Origin: Dermatophagoides farinae
Taxonomy: Eukaryota > Arthropoda > Arachnida > Sarcoptiformes > Pyroglyphidae
Assembly (NCBI RefSeq): GCF_024713945.1
Contig: NC_134686.1
Coordinates: forward strand, 3,186,001 to 3,250,000
DNA length: 64,000 nucleotides
Direction of reading: 5' to 3'
Position 1 is the first letter of the stretch. Every line of letters begins with the position of its first letter. This document shows, piece by piece, positions 12,341 through 25,767 of this stretch. The position numbers and the translations under genes are program-made. Under the pieces are notes generated by a model. The model saw only the letters and a list, made by a program, of their open reading frames with translations, did no database searches and was not told the origin of the DNA.

Positions 12341-13399
12341 ATCTACTCTACTGAATCGAGAAATCGAAAAAAGAAGGAAAAAAATGATGATTAGCATTCT
12401 GATTGCATGGCCTTGTCATTCTATATGAATCTCGTCACTTGTAAGATGGTCGGATGGGTCTGTCATCATCATCTCAAACTCTCTGTTTATATGTTTATAG
12501 CGAATGTCAAATGCAGAATGTTTTGCCAGATTTTCGAAATGAAATCATTATTATTTTCAAAATGATGTTTCGGAACATTTCCCATTTCGCATACAATAAT
12601 TATATTTTTATTTTCATCATTTTTTATTTTAATTTTTACATTGTGCGTGTGTGTGTGTGTTTGTTTGTTTTGTGAAGAAAAACAACAACATTTATTTTTT
12701 TGTTCAAAGCAGATGTGAACAAAACCAATTTCAATTCCATACAACCATCAAATGACGATGATAATAATTTTGATGACAATGTTGTTGTTGTTGTTGTTTT
12801 TTTCATTTAATAACAAACAAAAAAAATGAAAACATATTAATAGATTGGGTTGATTTTTGATCTGGATGATTGACACACACACACAGCCACTGAATCGGGT
12901 TGGTACTTTCTCAGTTTTGTGTTCAAGTTATTTGAAATTTTGTTGTTTGGAACAGCCATCAATCTAGATATTTTTACCCGGACAATATGTGTCATACATT
13001 ACACACACACGCACACAAAAATGTCTCATGACTGACAATTTTTTCTGTTTGTCTCCAAAATGAAAATGACACACACACGGTCTTTTCCTGAAACAATCGG
13101 TGTATTTGACAACCATTGAATGTGCCACATTCACGGTTCAGAACGTGTTCATCATTCCAAAAAACCTGAAAAATTTTCAATAAGTATCATTCGTGCGTGG
13201 TGTGTATGTGTGTGTGTGAAAACCATCACCAAATTTTCACATTTCAATAATCGTCATACCTTTTTTCCACTGTGCCATTGGTTATTATTGAATTTATATT
13301 CATAAACAATACAATATGGACGTTTGTCACTAACAATATTTTTTGTATTGAAAAAAAATCAAGTGCCAATTCACTTCAACTGCGATATTAATATGGATT

Positions 13400-13460
13400 T
13401 GATATTGTCAATATGGAATGAATGATATTCACTTTTCGTATTGACAATATCAGTGTCAAT
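13400..13460. repeat. Cluster of TATTG/CAATA inverted repeats
   Basis: TGATATTGTCAATA (13400-13413) and its exact complement (13439-13452) form a 14-bp stem with a 25-base loop. Each arm is itself nearly palindromic (ATATTG-t-CAATAT). A further GTCAAT follows at about 13455-13460, so ATTGAC/GTCAAT occurs three times. Sox-type ATTGT/ACAAT cores are embedded; binding is inference. Confidence 0.6.
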
Positions 13461-14241
13461 CATAATTTGAATTTATGTTCAAGGCCAACATTGTGTTGAC
13501 TTTAGGAAAATTCAGTAATAAATTCGATAGAATTTTGTGTTTGATTTGATTACAATTCTGTTTTCATTTTTTTTTCTGGCCATTGATCAGGAATATGATG
13601 TTGTGAATGACAGTTTGATGATTATTTCTAATCTGGTTATTTTAATGATTCATTCAAATAATAAATTTTTTCTTAATCAAATCAGACATGAACAAGAAAT
13701 ACCGAGCCACTTTTGACCTAATTATCATCCTCAAATGTCATTGACACAAACACGGATGCAATGTGCTGATCTATTGTTGTTGTTGTTGTTGTTGATCGAA
13801 ATCGATTGCGAATGACCATAATCGATTTGGAACAATGGAAAATGTTTAACATGACCACAATCGAATTGATCAAATAGTTCATCCTCAAATGAGCGAAAAA
13901 AAAGAGAGGGAAAATTTGACCAATTTTTGATTCAAATGCTTTTTTTCAAGTTGCTTGTTAATCATCATCATCATTATGACGATTTTCTCTTCGTCCACAT
14001 TAAATGTTTCTATTTGATAATAATATTAGTTAGACCATCATTAATCTTAATAAATTCAGAATTCAGCACTCCCAAATAATAATGACATTATCGAAGCAAG
14101 AGATGGGCACAACATCTTTATTTGCGATATTGCATCCCTATTGAATTCAATTGAATTTCATCCGATTCAATTTGATTAGTTTCGATATAATTTATGAAAA
14201 AAAATTAGCATCCTTCTGATGACTTTTCAATTGCACTAGAT

Positions 14242-14257
14242 AAGAACACGTGTTCTT
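14242..14257. promoter_or_regulatory. 16-bp palindrome centred on an E-box
   Basis: AAGAACAC|GTGTTCTT is a perfect palindrome whose core is CACGTG, the site of many bHLH factors. TTGCAC occurs just upstream (about 14231) and again just after it (about 14256), making a symmetric block flanked by direct repeats. It resembles a protein-binding site; the factor is unknown. Confidence 0.35.
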
Positions 14258-14297
14258 TGCACTCATTCAATCCTTTCTGTACTGTCGTGTTGTTGCG

Positions 14298-14313
14298 ATT
14301 GACATTTGTCAAT
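14298..14313. promoter_or_regulatory. Dyad matching a Meis/TGIF-type TALE homeodomain dimer site
   Basis: ATTGACA-tt-TGTCAAT has perfect 7-bp arms. TTGACA-N2-TGTCAA is the known dimer consensus of TALE homeodomain proteins (Meis, TGIF), normally with GC in the centre; here it is TT. This is a sequence match only. Confidence 0.3.
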
Positions 14314-16442
14314 TTAAATTAATTTATGGCAATAATAACCGAAAACAATCAAAATGAAAAATAACGAATATTAATTGAGACATTAAAAATGGCAATCGAC
14401 CAACAGTTTTTTCTTTTCTCTTTGTTTATTTGTTTGTCGTTGTTTAGAGTACCAGTAGAGTTAGTGTTTAAACATGAAAAAAGAGAGTGAGAGAAAAAAC
14501 AATTGAATCATTTTTAAATGATTCATGATGATGATGATTAATGAGGCTTAACCATGCGAAGAAAAAAGAAAATGTTTTTTTCAACAATGATTCAATCTTT
14601 TCCGAAATTATTGCTTTGGTTGAGTGAATGTCAATGGACGTTTTGTATTTGTCACATACACATACATGGCGATTGTCTATTGATCTTAATTGACAATAAA
14701 AATTGCTCGTTTTTTCCGCTTAATATTGAAATCAATCGAGATTTTCAAACGATTTAAATATCCATAATATACTCGAGTTTCATTTAAGAAATTCCATCGG
14801 GATTAACCATGTTTTTCGGTTCTGTTTTTTTTTGTTTTTGTTATTGTGGCTTGACTAAATCAAAATGTAAATTTATCGCTTTGTTTTTTTTCACAATTTT
14901 GAATGTTATCCACTAGGAATTTCATTCATTTCGATGGTTCAATTCATCATATCCATTAATATCATTGGTATGGTGATATTTTAATTAATGTTCAACTACT
15001 GCTATGGAACAATGGTCTCATTTTTTTGCATACATTATGCTTTACTGTTCAAGATGTTAATTAATTTTTTTTCATTTCGCCTATCAATTAATTAATTAGA
15101 GTCAAGTTAAGTTTTCAAAATGTGGCTATGTGTAAGATGGAGAGTTCTTTATAGATAAGTTGTTGTTGTTGTTGGTGGTGGTGGTGGTAAGTTGCACTCG
15201 AAAAACTTTTTGCTGAGATCCAGATGATTGATTTTCATCTGTTTTCTTAGAATTATTATCAAACTTTAAAGAATTTCCATTGAAAGATTGAGTATTTGTG
15301 TGATGTGTCAAGTGTTTTCAAATCTAACTCATTATGGATATGAAATGAATTTTTTTTCGTTCCATCCACAAGTCAGACATTTTTTTCCCTTGGAACATTC
15401 AACTCATTGAACATTCTGTAGCAAAAGATGATGGAATGAATATCGAAAATGAAAATGCTTTCAATAAGCTGCTGCAATGATGGAATTTTGCTTAATTTTT
15501 TTTCGCATCCATAGCTTATTCTGGTCGAAACCATTCATGCATCAATCCAATTGCAATTTCAACCCCATTTCATCTCTTGAATGTTGTTCATGTTTCATAC
15601 CGATTCATTCATAAATGTATGATATATCCCACTGTGTTTTTGGATGTGGAAAAATTCATTTCCACCATCATCATTTGAGAGATTCGTTCTGTTGGAACAG
15701 TTCATTTGGACTGTGATAATAATAATAATCTCCCTCTTATTAACTTTATTAGTTTTAATTACAATTTTTAATTGCATGGATAGATGTAAACAGACACAAA
15801 GTCAAATTCCCTTATGATTTGGCTTATGTTAAATGAATTTTTCATTTCTTTATTGTTGAGTTATCTCAATAAAAAAAAACAAAACATGATAATATGGCCT
15901 TCCAAGATGTGATGAAAGACTTTTTTGTGAAATTAACATGCGCACACACCATCAGTAGCAATGTTTCTCGGTGTTCTTTGGACCGACAAAAATTGCCGAC
16001 ACTCGGGAAATCAGAATGATGAAAAAAAAATAGAAAAAATCCTGTTATATGGTGCCTTGAATTCCAAATTTTATTTTATCGGTTTATTTTAGCAAAAGAA
16101 AAACAAACGAACCAACAAAAAAAATTATCACCCAGCAAACACACACACACACGTATAGAATGAAATGCTGGTCATCACCAAATTTTCCATTTTTCAATTT
16201 TTTTCTCTCGTTTTTGCTGACTATGTGAAACTTAATTTTCTACACTACGGAACCATGATGATGAACTTGGATTGCCATTTTTATTATTTTTATAGTGGCG
16301 GAAGAATTTAAATTTTTTATTTTCATCATTGTTTTCAGTATTCTATTCAGGTTTCTCCTTTTTACCGAAAAAAATAAAACAACACCATCCCTGTAAGTCA
16401 AACTGTACCGATTCGTTTTTCTTCCATTCTTTTCTGTCAGAA

Positions 16443-16459
16443 TTTTTTTTTTTTTTTTT
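16443..16459 (+). repeat. T17 homopolymer
   Basis: Run of 17 T, encoding a Phe run in a spurious frame. Confidence 0.85.
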
Positions 16460-17772
16460 GATGATTTTGAGTTTCATTATTGTTTGTTTGTTTGCTTTCG
16501 TTGGTTTTGTGTTTTGTCACATGTTCGATAATATATGGAAAAACTTTATGATTTCCATCGGTTTTCTGTTGGTGATAAACAAGGCAACACGAAAAAATAC
16601 GGTAATTATAGGAGACATTTCTATGCCATAATAACAAATCGAAATTTGTGTTGACAAGTTCCAATGGCAGTTGAAACTAGAAAAATTATTATTCACAAAT
16701 ATCATCAGATGTTCATTGTCCATGTTTCATTTTGTTATGTCTCTTTGAATATGTATCAAAAAAAAATGAACATTCATTTACATCTTTTTTAATAAATGTC
16801 TCTGCTTTGTTGATATTAATTGCACAAAGGCATTCATAATTTCATCATAAAAATTCTGTATGAACATCAAAGCATCACCATAATGATGATGATGGGCTTG
16901 TATTAATCAAATCATGTCGTACATAATTATTATTATTTCGTTGAATACACAACAAAAAAAAACTTGTCATTAGATTCATCAACGGCAGCCAATTCAATAT
17001 TTTTTAATGTTTCGTTCTGGAACGGCTGTTTGGCTTTGATTTTTGTGGTTCTCGTTTTTTTTTTTGTTTGGTTGTCATTCACTCTGGATAACTTTGTTGT
17101 GATGTTTGTATTCAATTCTCAATGGAGGATTCAAAATAAATTCTTGTTGCTGATAACGTTGGACATTTGGAAATGTCTATCAAAATTGCTGAGAAAAAAA
17201 GCAAGCAAAGTTCATTTTGAGAGCTCATTCTTTCGCTTTGTGTGTATGCATGAAAAATACTGATCAATGAGTATTCTTTTGAACACTTTTTTTTGGTAAA
17301 CTTTAATAAATCACAAACTAAGCTCCAAAATGATGATGATGATGATGATGGCGAAAGACAAACCAATAAATGAATTGAAATAACAAGAATCGAAATGAAT
17401 CAATTTCTCATGTTGATCTTTTTTTCTTCTCGCAACACAATTCTCTTTTATTTGTTTGCCTATGACGACGACGATGAACATTTGAACGTTTCAATTCTCT
17501 GCATTGATGCGTCAATATTTCACTTTTAATTATAGTTTCAGTTTTATAGACAGGCCTGAATGAATGAATATTGTTGTTGTATCTAGCCAAACAAAACATA
17601 CAACACTCAATTTGATTTCTTTTCCCAAGACTAAGTCTGTGTGTGTTTCTGATGTTTCAGTGTTTTTCATTGAGTTATCAAATTTGTGTGTTTCATGTCG
17701 GTGGTGATGATTGTGGCCAGACAATTTTTCTTACGGAAATGGAGCATTATCGATAGGGATCTTTCTGAATAT

Positions 17773-17787
17773 GCCTAAATTTTAGGC
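17773..17787. repeat. 15-nt palindrome GCCTAAA-t-TTTAGGC
   Basis: Perfect 7-bp arms with a one-base centre. Confidence 0.6.
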
Positions 17788-18425
17788 CTTGAAACATTTC
17801 AAAAAACCAACCAACCAGCCGCAATCAGGTGTCTTGGGAATAAATTTCATGCTATTGAACTCTGGTGTCATGTCATGTCATATCCGATCTATTTATTTAT
17901 TTTTTGTCTGGAATTTGTATTACATGATGATTTGAGAGGTTGTTTTTTTGCTAGCTTCGAGAAATGGAATAAAATGGTGAACAAGACATTTCGTGTGATC
18001 CTTTCTCTATACGTGTGTGTATCGTGTTTTCTATATTTCACTGAATGATGATGAAAATTGTTGTCAAGGTTCCAATGATTTATGTAACTTTTTTTCCCAA
18101 TATCCGACGATCCAAACATGGTGATGAATAAGTGCTATAAAAAAAGAAAGTTTCACTAATTAATTGAGAAATGAATGAACCTCTAGTTTTAGCTGAACAA
18201 CATGAGAATGAAAAATGATGGATACTCTCTTTGCCCATAGAATCTCATGGCTTTTCTAAAATGTTGTTTTGCCTATGTAATAATACTTGTTTCATTTTAT
18301 GATCAATTTCAACAAAATGTTGGTTCGATGATCACTTGAGAGTTATACCAAAAAAAAATTATAATGCACAATTCCGTTTATAAATAAAAAAAACTAAAAA
18401 ACATTCAACAGCAACAGCTTTCAAT

Positions 18426-18460
18426 ATGTGATTAAAACTTTTTTAATCACATTTTTTTTT
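18426..18460 (+). terminator. Terminator-shaped hairpin followed by T9
   Basis: ATGTGATTAAAA (18426-18437) pairs perfectly with TTTTAATCACAT (18441-18452) around a 3-base loop, and nine T residues follow directly. The shape matches an intrinsic terminator or a Pol III stop, but the genome looks eukaryotic and no transcript is known to end here. The stem is AT-rich, so it may be structural only. Confidence 0.2.
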
Positions 18461-21400
18461 GTATCAAAAGTTAATAACTTGATTCCATTCGATAATGATT
18501 TTCTCTGTCAACGACCTTTTCACACTTTTTTTTATATTTGTGAATTTTTTTTTCTTGAATTTGTTTACAAATTTCAAAGTGAAAGTTGTTTCCTTTGTTA
18601 TTGTGAAAATCGATATGAATTCATTGTTTCATCTGATCGGGCCGATAAACTGATTAATCGATTGATTGACCCAATCCTAAAATAATCGATTTTGATTGAT
18701 CGAATCGAAATTTTCACAATTTGATTGCAATTCAAATTGCATTTTTTTCAAAATAAAACAAAAACATGCAATGATAAAATGATGTTGTGGAAAGAAAAAA
18801 CTAGAGCACCATCCAGAACGATGAACAACCAACCAAGAAAACATGTAAACAGTCGATCAGTACAGAATAAAAAACACGGAAACAGACATTAACATATGTG
18901 GATGTGAATCGATTTTTTTTCCAAGTTTCATTCGTTTATGAAACAAAATTTTTTTTCCTCATCACTGCAATGTTATGTGGTGATATCCGTTAATTCAATT
19001 TTTAAATCTAATTTAAATGAAACGAAAACGATTGAAAAAAGAGTTCATTGTTCATGAGAAGTGGGCTTGGAAGAATTTATCTTGTCTCTCTTCTCGGCAT
19101 GAAATGTAACCAAATCAATCAATTAAAGTTATATTCGAATAAATCGAATTCGTTTAATTTTAAATGTTTTTTCCTCTTTTCCTTTGAATCATTTCATTCG
19201 ATTTCCATTTATATACCGAACCAAACAAAATTAACATTCAAGTGTGATGATCGAGGAAATCGATTTGTCTTCATCAGCATTCTTTGACAGCATCCATCTA
19301 TCCGTATGAATATTTGATGGCTTCTGTTTAAAAAATACGGAACCAATTTCTTCAATATTTATATTTGTTCAATTCGGTTCGGTTGGTAGTTGGTAGTTGG
19401 TTTGATTGTTTGTTGCTGTAAACAATCGTAAATGGATGACACAATGATATCATCGATTGATTTTGATCGATTTTAATTGATTTGCTCATCATCATCATCA
19501 TCACATTGATAATGATCGAATTCTCGTTATGATATTGTTGATGAACATGAGTTGTTTATTTCTATATGAATGTCGATGAGTGATGTTTATCGATTGCAAT
19601 TATTGAACCTTGGTGGCCAGAAAATGGCTAAATTTCATCAGGCAAAGCATGTCAAGAGTGTTGAAATTGTCAAACAAAACAGAATTGTAGTTTTGTTTGT
19701 TTGTTTTGAAAAAATTCAATTTTCATTCATCTCTGGTTCATCATAATCATAATTATCGTTGTCGTTGTTGTTTTCAAACAAAAAGTTTGCAGATTGAAAT
19801 GTATTTCACAATAATAATAATTGCTGCTTGGCATTTGGATTTGATACGAATACCTTGTTGTTGTTGTTGTTGTTGCTAAGAGAAATCTGGTGCCTGTTAT
19901 GTGAAGATGAGAAAAAACTTAATTAAATTATCTCTATATCCGGGCTGCAAGTGTATATGGTTCATATTTTCAAAAAAAAAATGACAAGATGATCAAGTTT
20001 GGTGAACACAAAACAAGAAATATTCGAATTTCAAAGATCCAGCATTCACACTTTTTGTTCTCACATGACAATTCGTAGAACCTAGAGAAAGGAAAAAAAT
20101 GAAATGAAATTGTTTCATTCATTCCTGAAAGCTGTAATATTTTTTTCCTATTCTGTTTGTCATAAGAGTCTGTAATCATGTTGTTATCTCATGTGTTCAT
20201 CATCATGTGGAATTCTTGTTTTGATTGCTATCCATGTTTTGCTTGTCTGAAGAATTTTTTATTTTATTTTTTTCAAATTCTTTTATTTCATTATGTTTTT
20301 TTTTTGTTTGAAAAAGTTCTTGAAAACTATTGCAACAGTGGCAGATATTTTCTCTGGATTATTTAATGGGCTTTCTTGTGGATTTTACATGATTAAACAA
20401 TATATATGAAAACACTTTGTTGGCAATTGTTTTTCAGAATGTTATTCTTTTCACCAAAAAATTGAATGTAATTCTAAACCAAAAAAAAAAAATAAGAAAA
20501 GAATTTTGTCCATTTCATTTAATTCTGTATCCGGAAAAAAACCTTTGTTTGAAACAAACAAGCTCACATCATTTGTATTTGAAATTTGGATTTGTTTTCT
20601 TTTTTTTTGTTTGTTAGAATTCAATTTTCTTTTTTTTCCATTTCCAATTTTCACACCTAATCCACATTCCATATTGAAACTGTCGCTTGGCAGCCACTCA
20701 TAAATAACCACTATATGGTAATTATAATCATTGAATCATTGAACAATTCGTAATTCGTGCCAGATTCGGTTTTTGTTTTTGTCTACATTGAATTTGCATC
20801 AATCTGATTGAGAAAACCAAAAACAAAGCAACAAACAAATTCAATTTCTCTTTTTGTTTGATTGTTTCTTCATCCATCAATCAATCAATTGTATTTGTCG
20901 TCATCATCATTGTTGTTTGTTTTTTACATTTTATCATGATGATCGACGGACTTGGTTTTGTTTCTCTTTTTTCCTTGATTGTCAAACAAATCAGGTTCTA
21001 AAAACCTCTTTTTTGTTTGAAAAACAACAACAACAAAAGATGTCAATCTTTTTTGCCCGAATAGAGATGTCCATTGAATAATAACAAGAACAACTGAAAT
21101 GTTGAATAAACAACCAATTTCCATTTGAAACATGTTTTGTGCCCAGATCTAGATGCTGATCAGAGTAACATGAGATTCTGGAAGAAAAATCGAAACATGT
21201 TCAAACATTTAATCAACAAGATCAACATGACCGATACGATTCTAGTGTAGGGTAATGTGATTGGGTCGATTTGTTGTTTCATTTCAAACAACGACTGTAG
21301 ATTAGAGTTCAAACCCCAAGTATTATTTCACTGTTCTATTCATGTTGGTTAATTCAACAATAATAAAGTAATCTGTGTGAGGATGATGGGATGATTGTTC

Positions 21401-23589
21401 ATTTGGTCCAAAAAAGTGTACCTTAATAAATCATTTAAATAATCGAAGAATGATAAAGATTTGAAAATTTGAATCCCGAAATGAAATAGCAATTGAAAAA
21501 TTTGATTGCTATATCGGCTATAACTTTGTTTTTTGACGTGGATATTCAGTGTGTTGTTTCTGATTTCTTTATTTTATTGTTTTTCCATTGCAAATTCATT
21601 TCATTGTGTTATCTCCGTTCATGTATTTCATTGTAGATATTGCAAATGCCGTTTGCCAATGAAATGGCTCATTACATTTGTAATCTTTTTTTTGTAGTTT
21701 CATTCATTTTCCGCTTTGATATCTTATTTGACGGAAGTAAGAAAGAAAAAACAAATTGCTGATTTTGAATGATATCATTTAAGAATTTGGATTTTTGATG
21801 TTCAAAAAAAGAGAATGGAATATCTGCCAAATTCTAATTGTCCATTGTTTCGCATGAAATCTTTTTTTCAGTTTTTCGAAATGTTTTCATATGTTTTATA
21901 TTTGAACATTAGAAATTGGAAAATATCGATTTCCATTTCATTAAACTTTGATAGTTTTTTTTTGTTAGTAACTACAACCATGTCATCATAATATGTCATT
22001 TTAGGCAAATTTTTCTTTTTCTTTTTTTGTTTGCCACCATTTAATGGCCCACGTGTGCAAATAACAACATCATTGATTGTCATTAACCGTATTATATCCG
22101 GTTGTTATTGTTGAGAGCAAATATTTACATTGTCTTAGTGAGATGTGATGTTCGTGTTTTCTTTCATTTTCGATCAATCGATCGATCGTTTTTTCAATTA
22201 TCCGATGATCCATATGAGTGACTATATAACATTCACATTGTCATTGTCGTTCAATACCCGTCCTATGATAGATATTCGAGACATGTTGATAGATTATGTC
22301 TTGTTCCACATAATTTTCGGAACACAACAAAATTCCAACAAGACATATTTTCTCTGCTTCATTAGTGAAATTAAATCAACAACACAATGAATTTTTTTCT
22401 TGCCAGTGCTGTGATAATTTGAATGTCAAGATAGAAAACAAGAGAAAACCAAGCATTTAATAATTGAATTGAAAGAATATTGGACGATGGTGGAAAAAAA
22501 GAAGAAAATTACTCTTTGACACGCTAATCATAATCATAATAATAATGATTATCATGTCTCGGCGACCAGAATGAACGAATGAATGAAAAAAACAAACAAA
22601 CAAACAAGGTATGAACAAAAACTTGAAAATTGATTTTCATTTCTGTTTTTCTCGTAAATTATTATTGTTATTTGTGAATGATGATGATGATGATGATATT
22701 CAACATTTTTATTCGTATTGCTGCGTTCATTATGAAGAATTTGCAAAAATTTCAATTCATTATTGATTTTCCAGTAGATTTGCGTGACAATGAATTGCAG
22801 TTTGTTTATTTGACTAGGAAATGTTGGCAATAATGTCAGCTACCAAACCAATTCCATAGAATGAAAAGAAAGTTAGCTTCAATTGCTTCGAATTGTCTTA
22901 ATGATTAAATGAAGATTAATTACTTTGTCGTCAATTCAATAATCGTACACCAACGTACAATTGAATGACAATGGAAAAAAAGTTCACTTGACTTGTCTTG
23001 TCTTTTGTGTGCATGGTGAATCGATTTTTTTTCTTTGTTCCCATTGTTGTTTGGTTCCAAGATTAATTGAATTTTGGTTGCCAAGATAGTGGTAGTTCCA
23101 TTTTTCTTGCTTCTCATTTTCCAACATGAAAATGAACATGGACATTTTTAACCGAAGGAAATGATAATGCAGAAATCTTGGAATTTCTTCCAAGACATTG
23201 ATCATACACTATACTGTTGACCACAATTAATAGATTGCCAAAGTTGCTTGTTTTTCTTTCTTATCATTGATGATTTGACAATTCACATGTCTCTCTCTAC
23301 TGAATGAAATTCTGATAAACTTTGATAAGATCAGCAAAAAAAAACAATCATTATCAATGGCTGGGCCTATCAATCTTTGACACTTTTTCCCATTTTTGAC
23401 AATAATTAAGATTAATTTACATTCATATTTAATTCGTATTGCATTGAATGAATAATTCTATCATCTATGATGGTTAATGGTTTTCAAGTATTAAGTATTC
23501 AATCAAATACCTTTTATTTTTGTTGCTGCTGCTGCTGCCATTCCTATGAATAATAATAATGTAAATGATAATATTCATATGATGATAAT

Positions 23590-23613
23590 GGCGGCGGTGG
23601 TGGTGGTGGTGGC
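23590..23613 (+). repeat. GC-rich triplet tract (GGC)2(GGT)5
   Basis: GCGGCGGTGG and further GGT units form one of the few GC-rich islands. The G-rich strand is + and the spacing is GG every three bases. Confidence 0.8.
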
Positions 23614-23834
23614 CATGATCATCGAGATAGATAAATGAAGAGAGATATGGATATATAACACATACATACATACATACACACGTACTATTCTCGGGCACAA
23701 TCATTTAATAGTTTACTGTTGAAATCTTGATCCGATGATCCATCATATCAACATGACGACAACAACTAGCTTCGAGTTTATGATTATAACGATAATGGCT
23801 GCTGCTGCTTTTCTCTTCTCTTGATTATTAATAT

Positions 23835-23858
23835 TGATGATGATGATCATCATCATCA
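23835..23858. repeat. Palindromic microsatellite (TGA)4(TCA)4
   Basis: Four TGA units meet four TCA units at a GATC centre, giving a 24-bp perfect palindrome. The repeat changes strand at its midpoint. Confidence 0.85.
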
Positions 23859-25173
23859 TTATAATGATGAAAAAACCGATCTTCTTCCGTGAACATTTTC
23901 AGAGAAATTTAGAGATATATGCAGATTATAAATGTAGAGATGATGATGAAGATATCGGCCATATGTATTCTTTATTTAATTTTTCTTTTTTTTGCACAGA
24001 AAATCAGAAAAATTCTTCTTTTGCTTATCAAAATGCATAATTAGAATGATGATCATTACTACATGTTATCTACCATTCAAGTGAATATCTATTGAATTTA
24101 ATAACATTAAGCTTCGGTTTTGGGTCCATATCATATGATAATAATGATGATGACTATTATTTGTAAATTTTGAAATACGATATATTTTACATATGGACCA
24201 AAGAAAAATTACTGAAATGATGATTTTCTGATGATTTTTTGGGATACATTTTTCAATTATTATTGTTCTCATTGATTATAGCCAAATTTTTATTATTCCA
24301 GAATTATTCCAGAAACTTTTCAAAAATTGTTGTCCTGGTAAATGATGATGATTGTTGAATATTTGCTGGCAGAAATTTGAAACTGATGGAAAAATTTTTC
24401 GTTTCTGTCTTTTGGTTATGAATTTGTTTAATTCTTGAATGATTCAAGCACCCATTTTTTACTTTGTTCTTGAATACATGTGTTGCGTGCATTGTTCTCA
24501 TATTTCAAACAATGGAAATGTGGTAGCTAAACATCAATAATAATGTCCGAATATTTCTCGTTGCTAGTTATTTCATTTTAACTTAGAATATTGATATGAG
24601 GGGCAATTTTCGCATAAATTATATTTGTTTCTCCTCACCATTTTGCGATCGTTGGACATGAGGTTTCAAATTCAAATTTTGTATCCAATTTCATCAATCC
24701 GAATCGAACTCAATTGCCATATTTTTTTTTTGGTTCCATCCTTTTTTGGATGTATGTATAATTTTTGAATTTTCAGAACGTAAAAGACAATTCTCCATTA
24801 ATGAACACTGTGAATGTAATAAACTCAAAACTCCAAATCTAATTTGGCCAATGTTTTTTCATTGCATCGATAATCAGAAAAAAACGACCCTGACGAATGA
24901 CTTAATGATTTATTGAATTATTTATCATCATCACCAAATCATACCATATAAATAATAATTGTAATGAATAATTATTCCTTCTATTATCAAGTTTGATGAT
25001 CATAAAAACAACAACGATGATGATGACCTTAGAACATCATTCACATGAATGAAATGAAATTGATTTATTACAAGTAATGTTCATTAATATCATCTTTCGA
25101 TGGCCATTCCCATTCTTTTGTTTTTTTTCATCTCGATATTATTCATCAATTGTTAATTTTGGTGATGATTAAC

Positions 25174-25211
<38 letters not shown>
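25174..25211 (+). repeat. (ATG)12 microsatellite
   Basis: About 12.7 perfect ATG units, the longest triplet tract in the window. Confidence 0.95.
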
Positions 25212-25735
25212 AATGATGGCAGCCATCATATAAGCAAAAGAAAAAATTGTCATTCATAATTAACGTATTCTATTCATATGCTCATCATCATCATCATAAT
25301 GATAAAAAACATCCAAAATGATGTTCATGACTATATTACATCATCATCATAGTCATTTTAGGAGATTCTTATTCTTTATCTTTTTCAAGACCTTTGTAAA
25401 TGTTTTAAATTGAGATTTTTTTCTGTTCTTTGTTCATTGGATGGTTCCATTTCGCATTTCATTCCATTATTATTCTTATTTGTCGTTTCAATGACTGAAT
25501 TATCAACCTGAAAAATAAAGTAGACCTAGTCCATACACTCAGAATGATTCACAAATCACGTCGCTTGGGGATTCAACGACGATCCATATGAGTGAGTGAG
25601 TGAGAGAGAGATAAAGAAATGGAAAGGACAAAAATATTCCAAACTTTCTATAGGTCTTATTCAGTAGGAAAAGTTTTACTTTGTCGTTTGTCCCATCATC
25701 TTTGGATGGCAAAAATGTTTCCATAATATACACAG

Positions 25736-25762
<27 letters not shown>
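25736..25762 (+). repeat. (AC)13 microsatellite
   Basis: 27 bases of perfect AC repeat. Confidence 0.95.

Positions 25763-25767
<5 letters not shown>

Noticed and set aside
15126..15311. Thr/Asn-rich hydrophilic minus-strand frame
   Set aside because: It opens at TTG and its repeats come from GTT/GGT tracts; no other coding support.
21300..21320. Pol III B-box-like word GTTCAAACCCC
   Set aside because: The flanking bases do not form a T stem and there is no A box or cloverleaf upstream.
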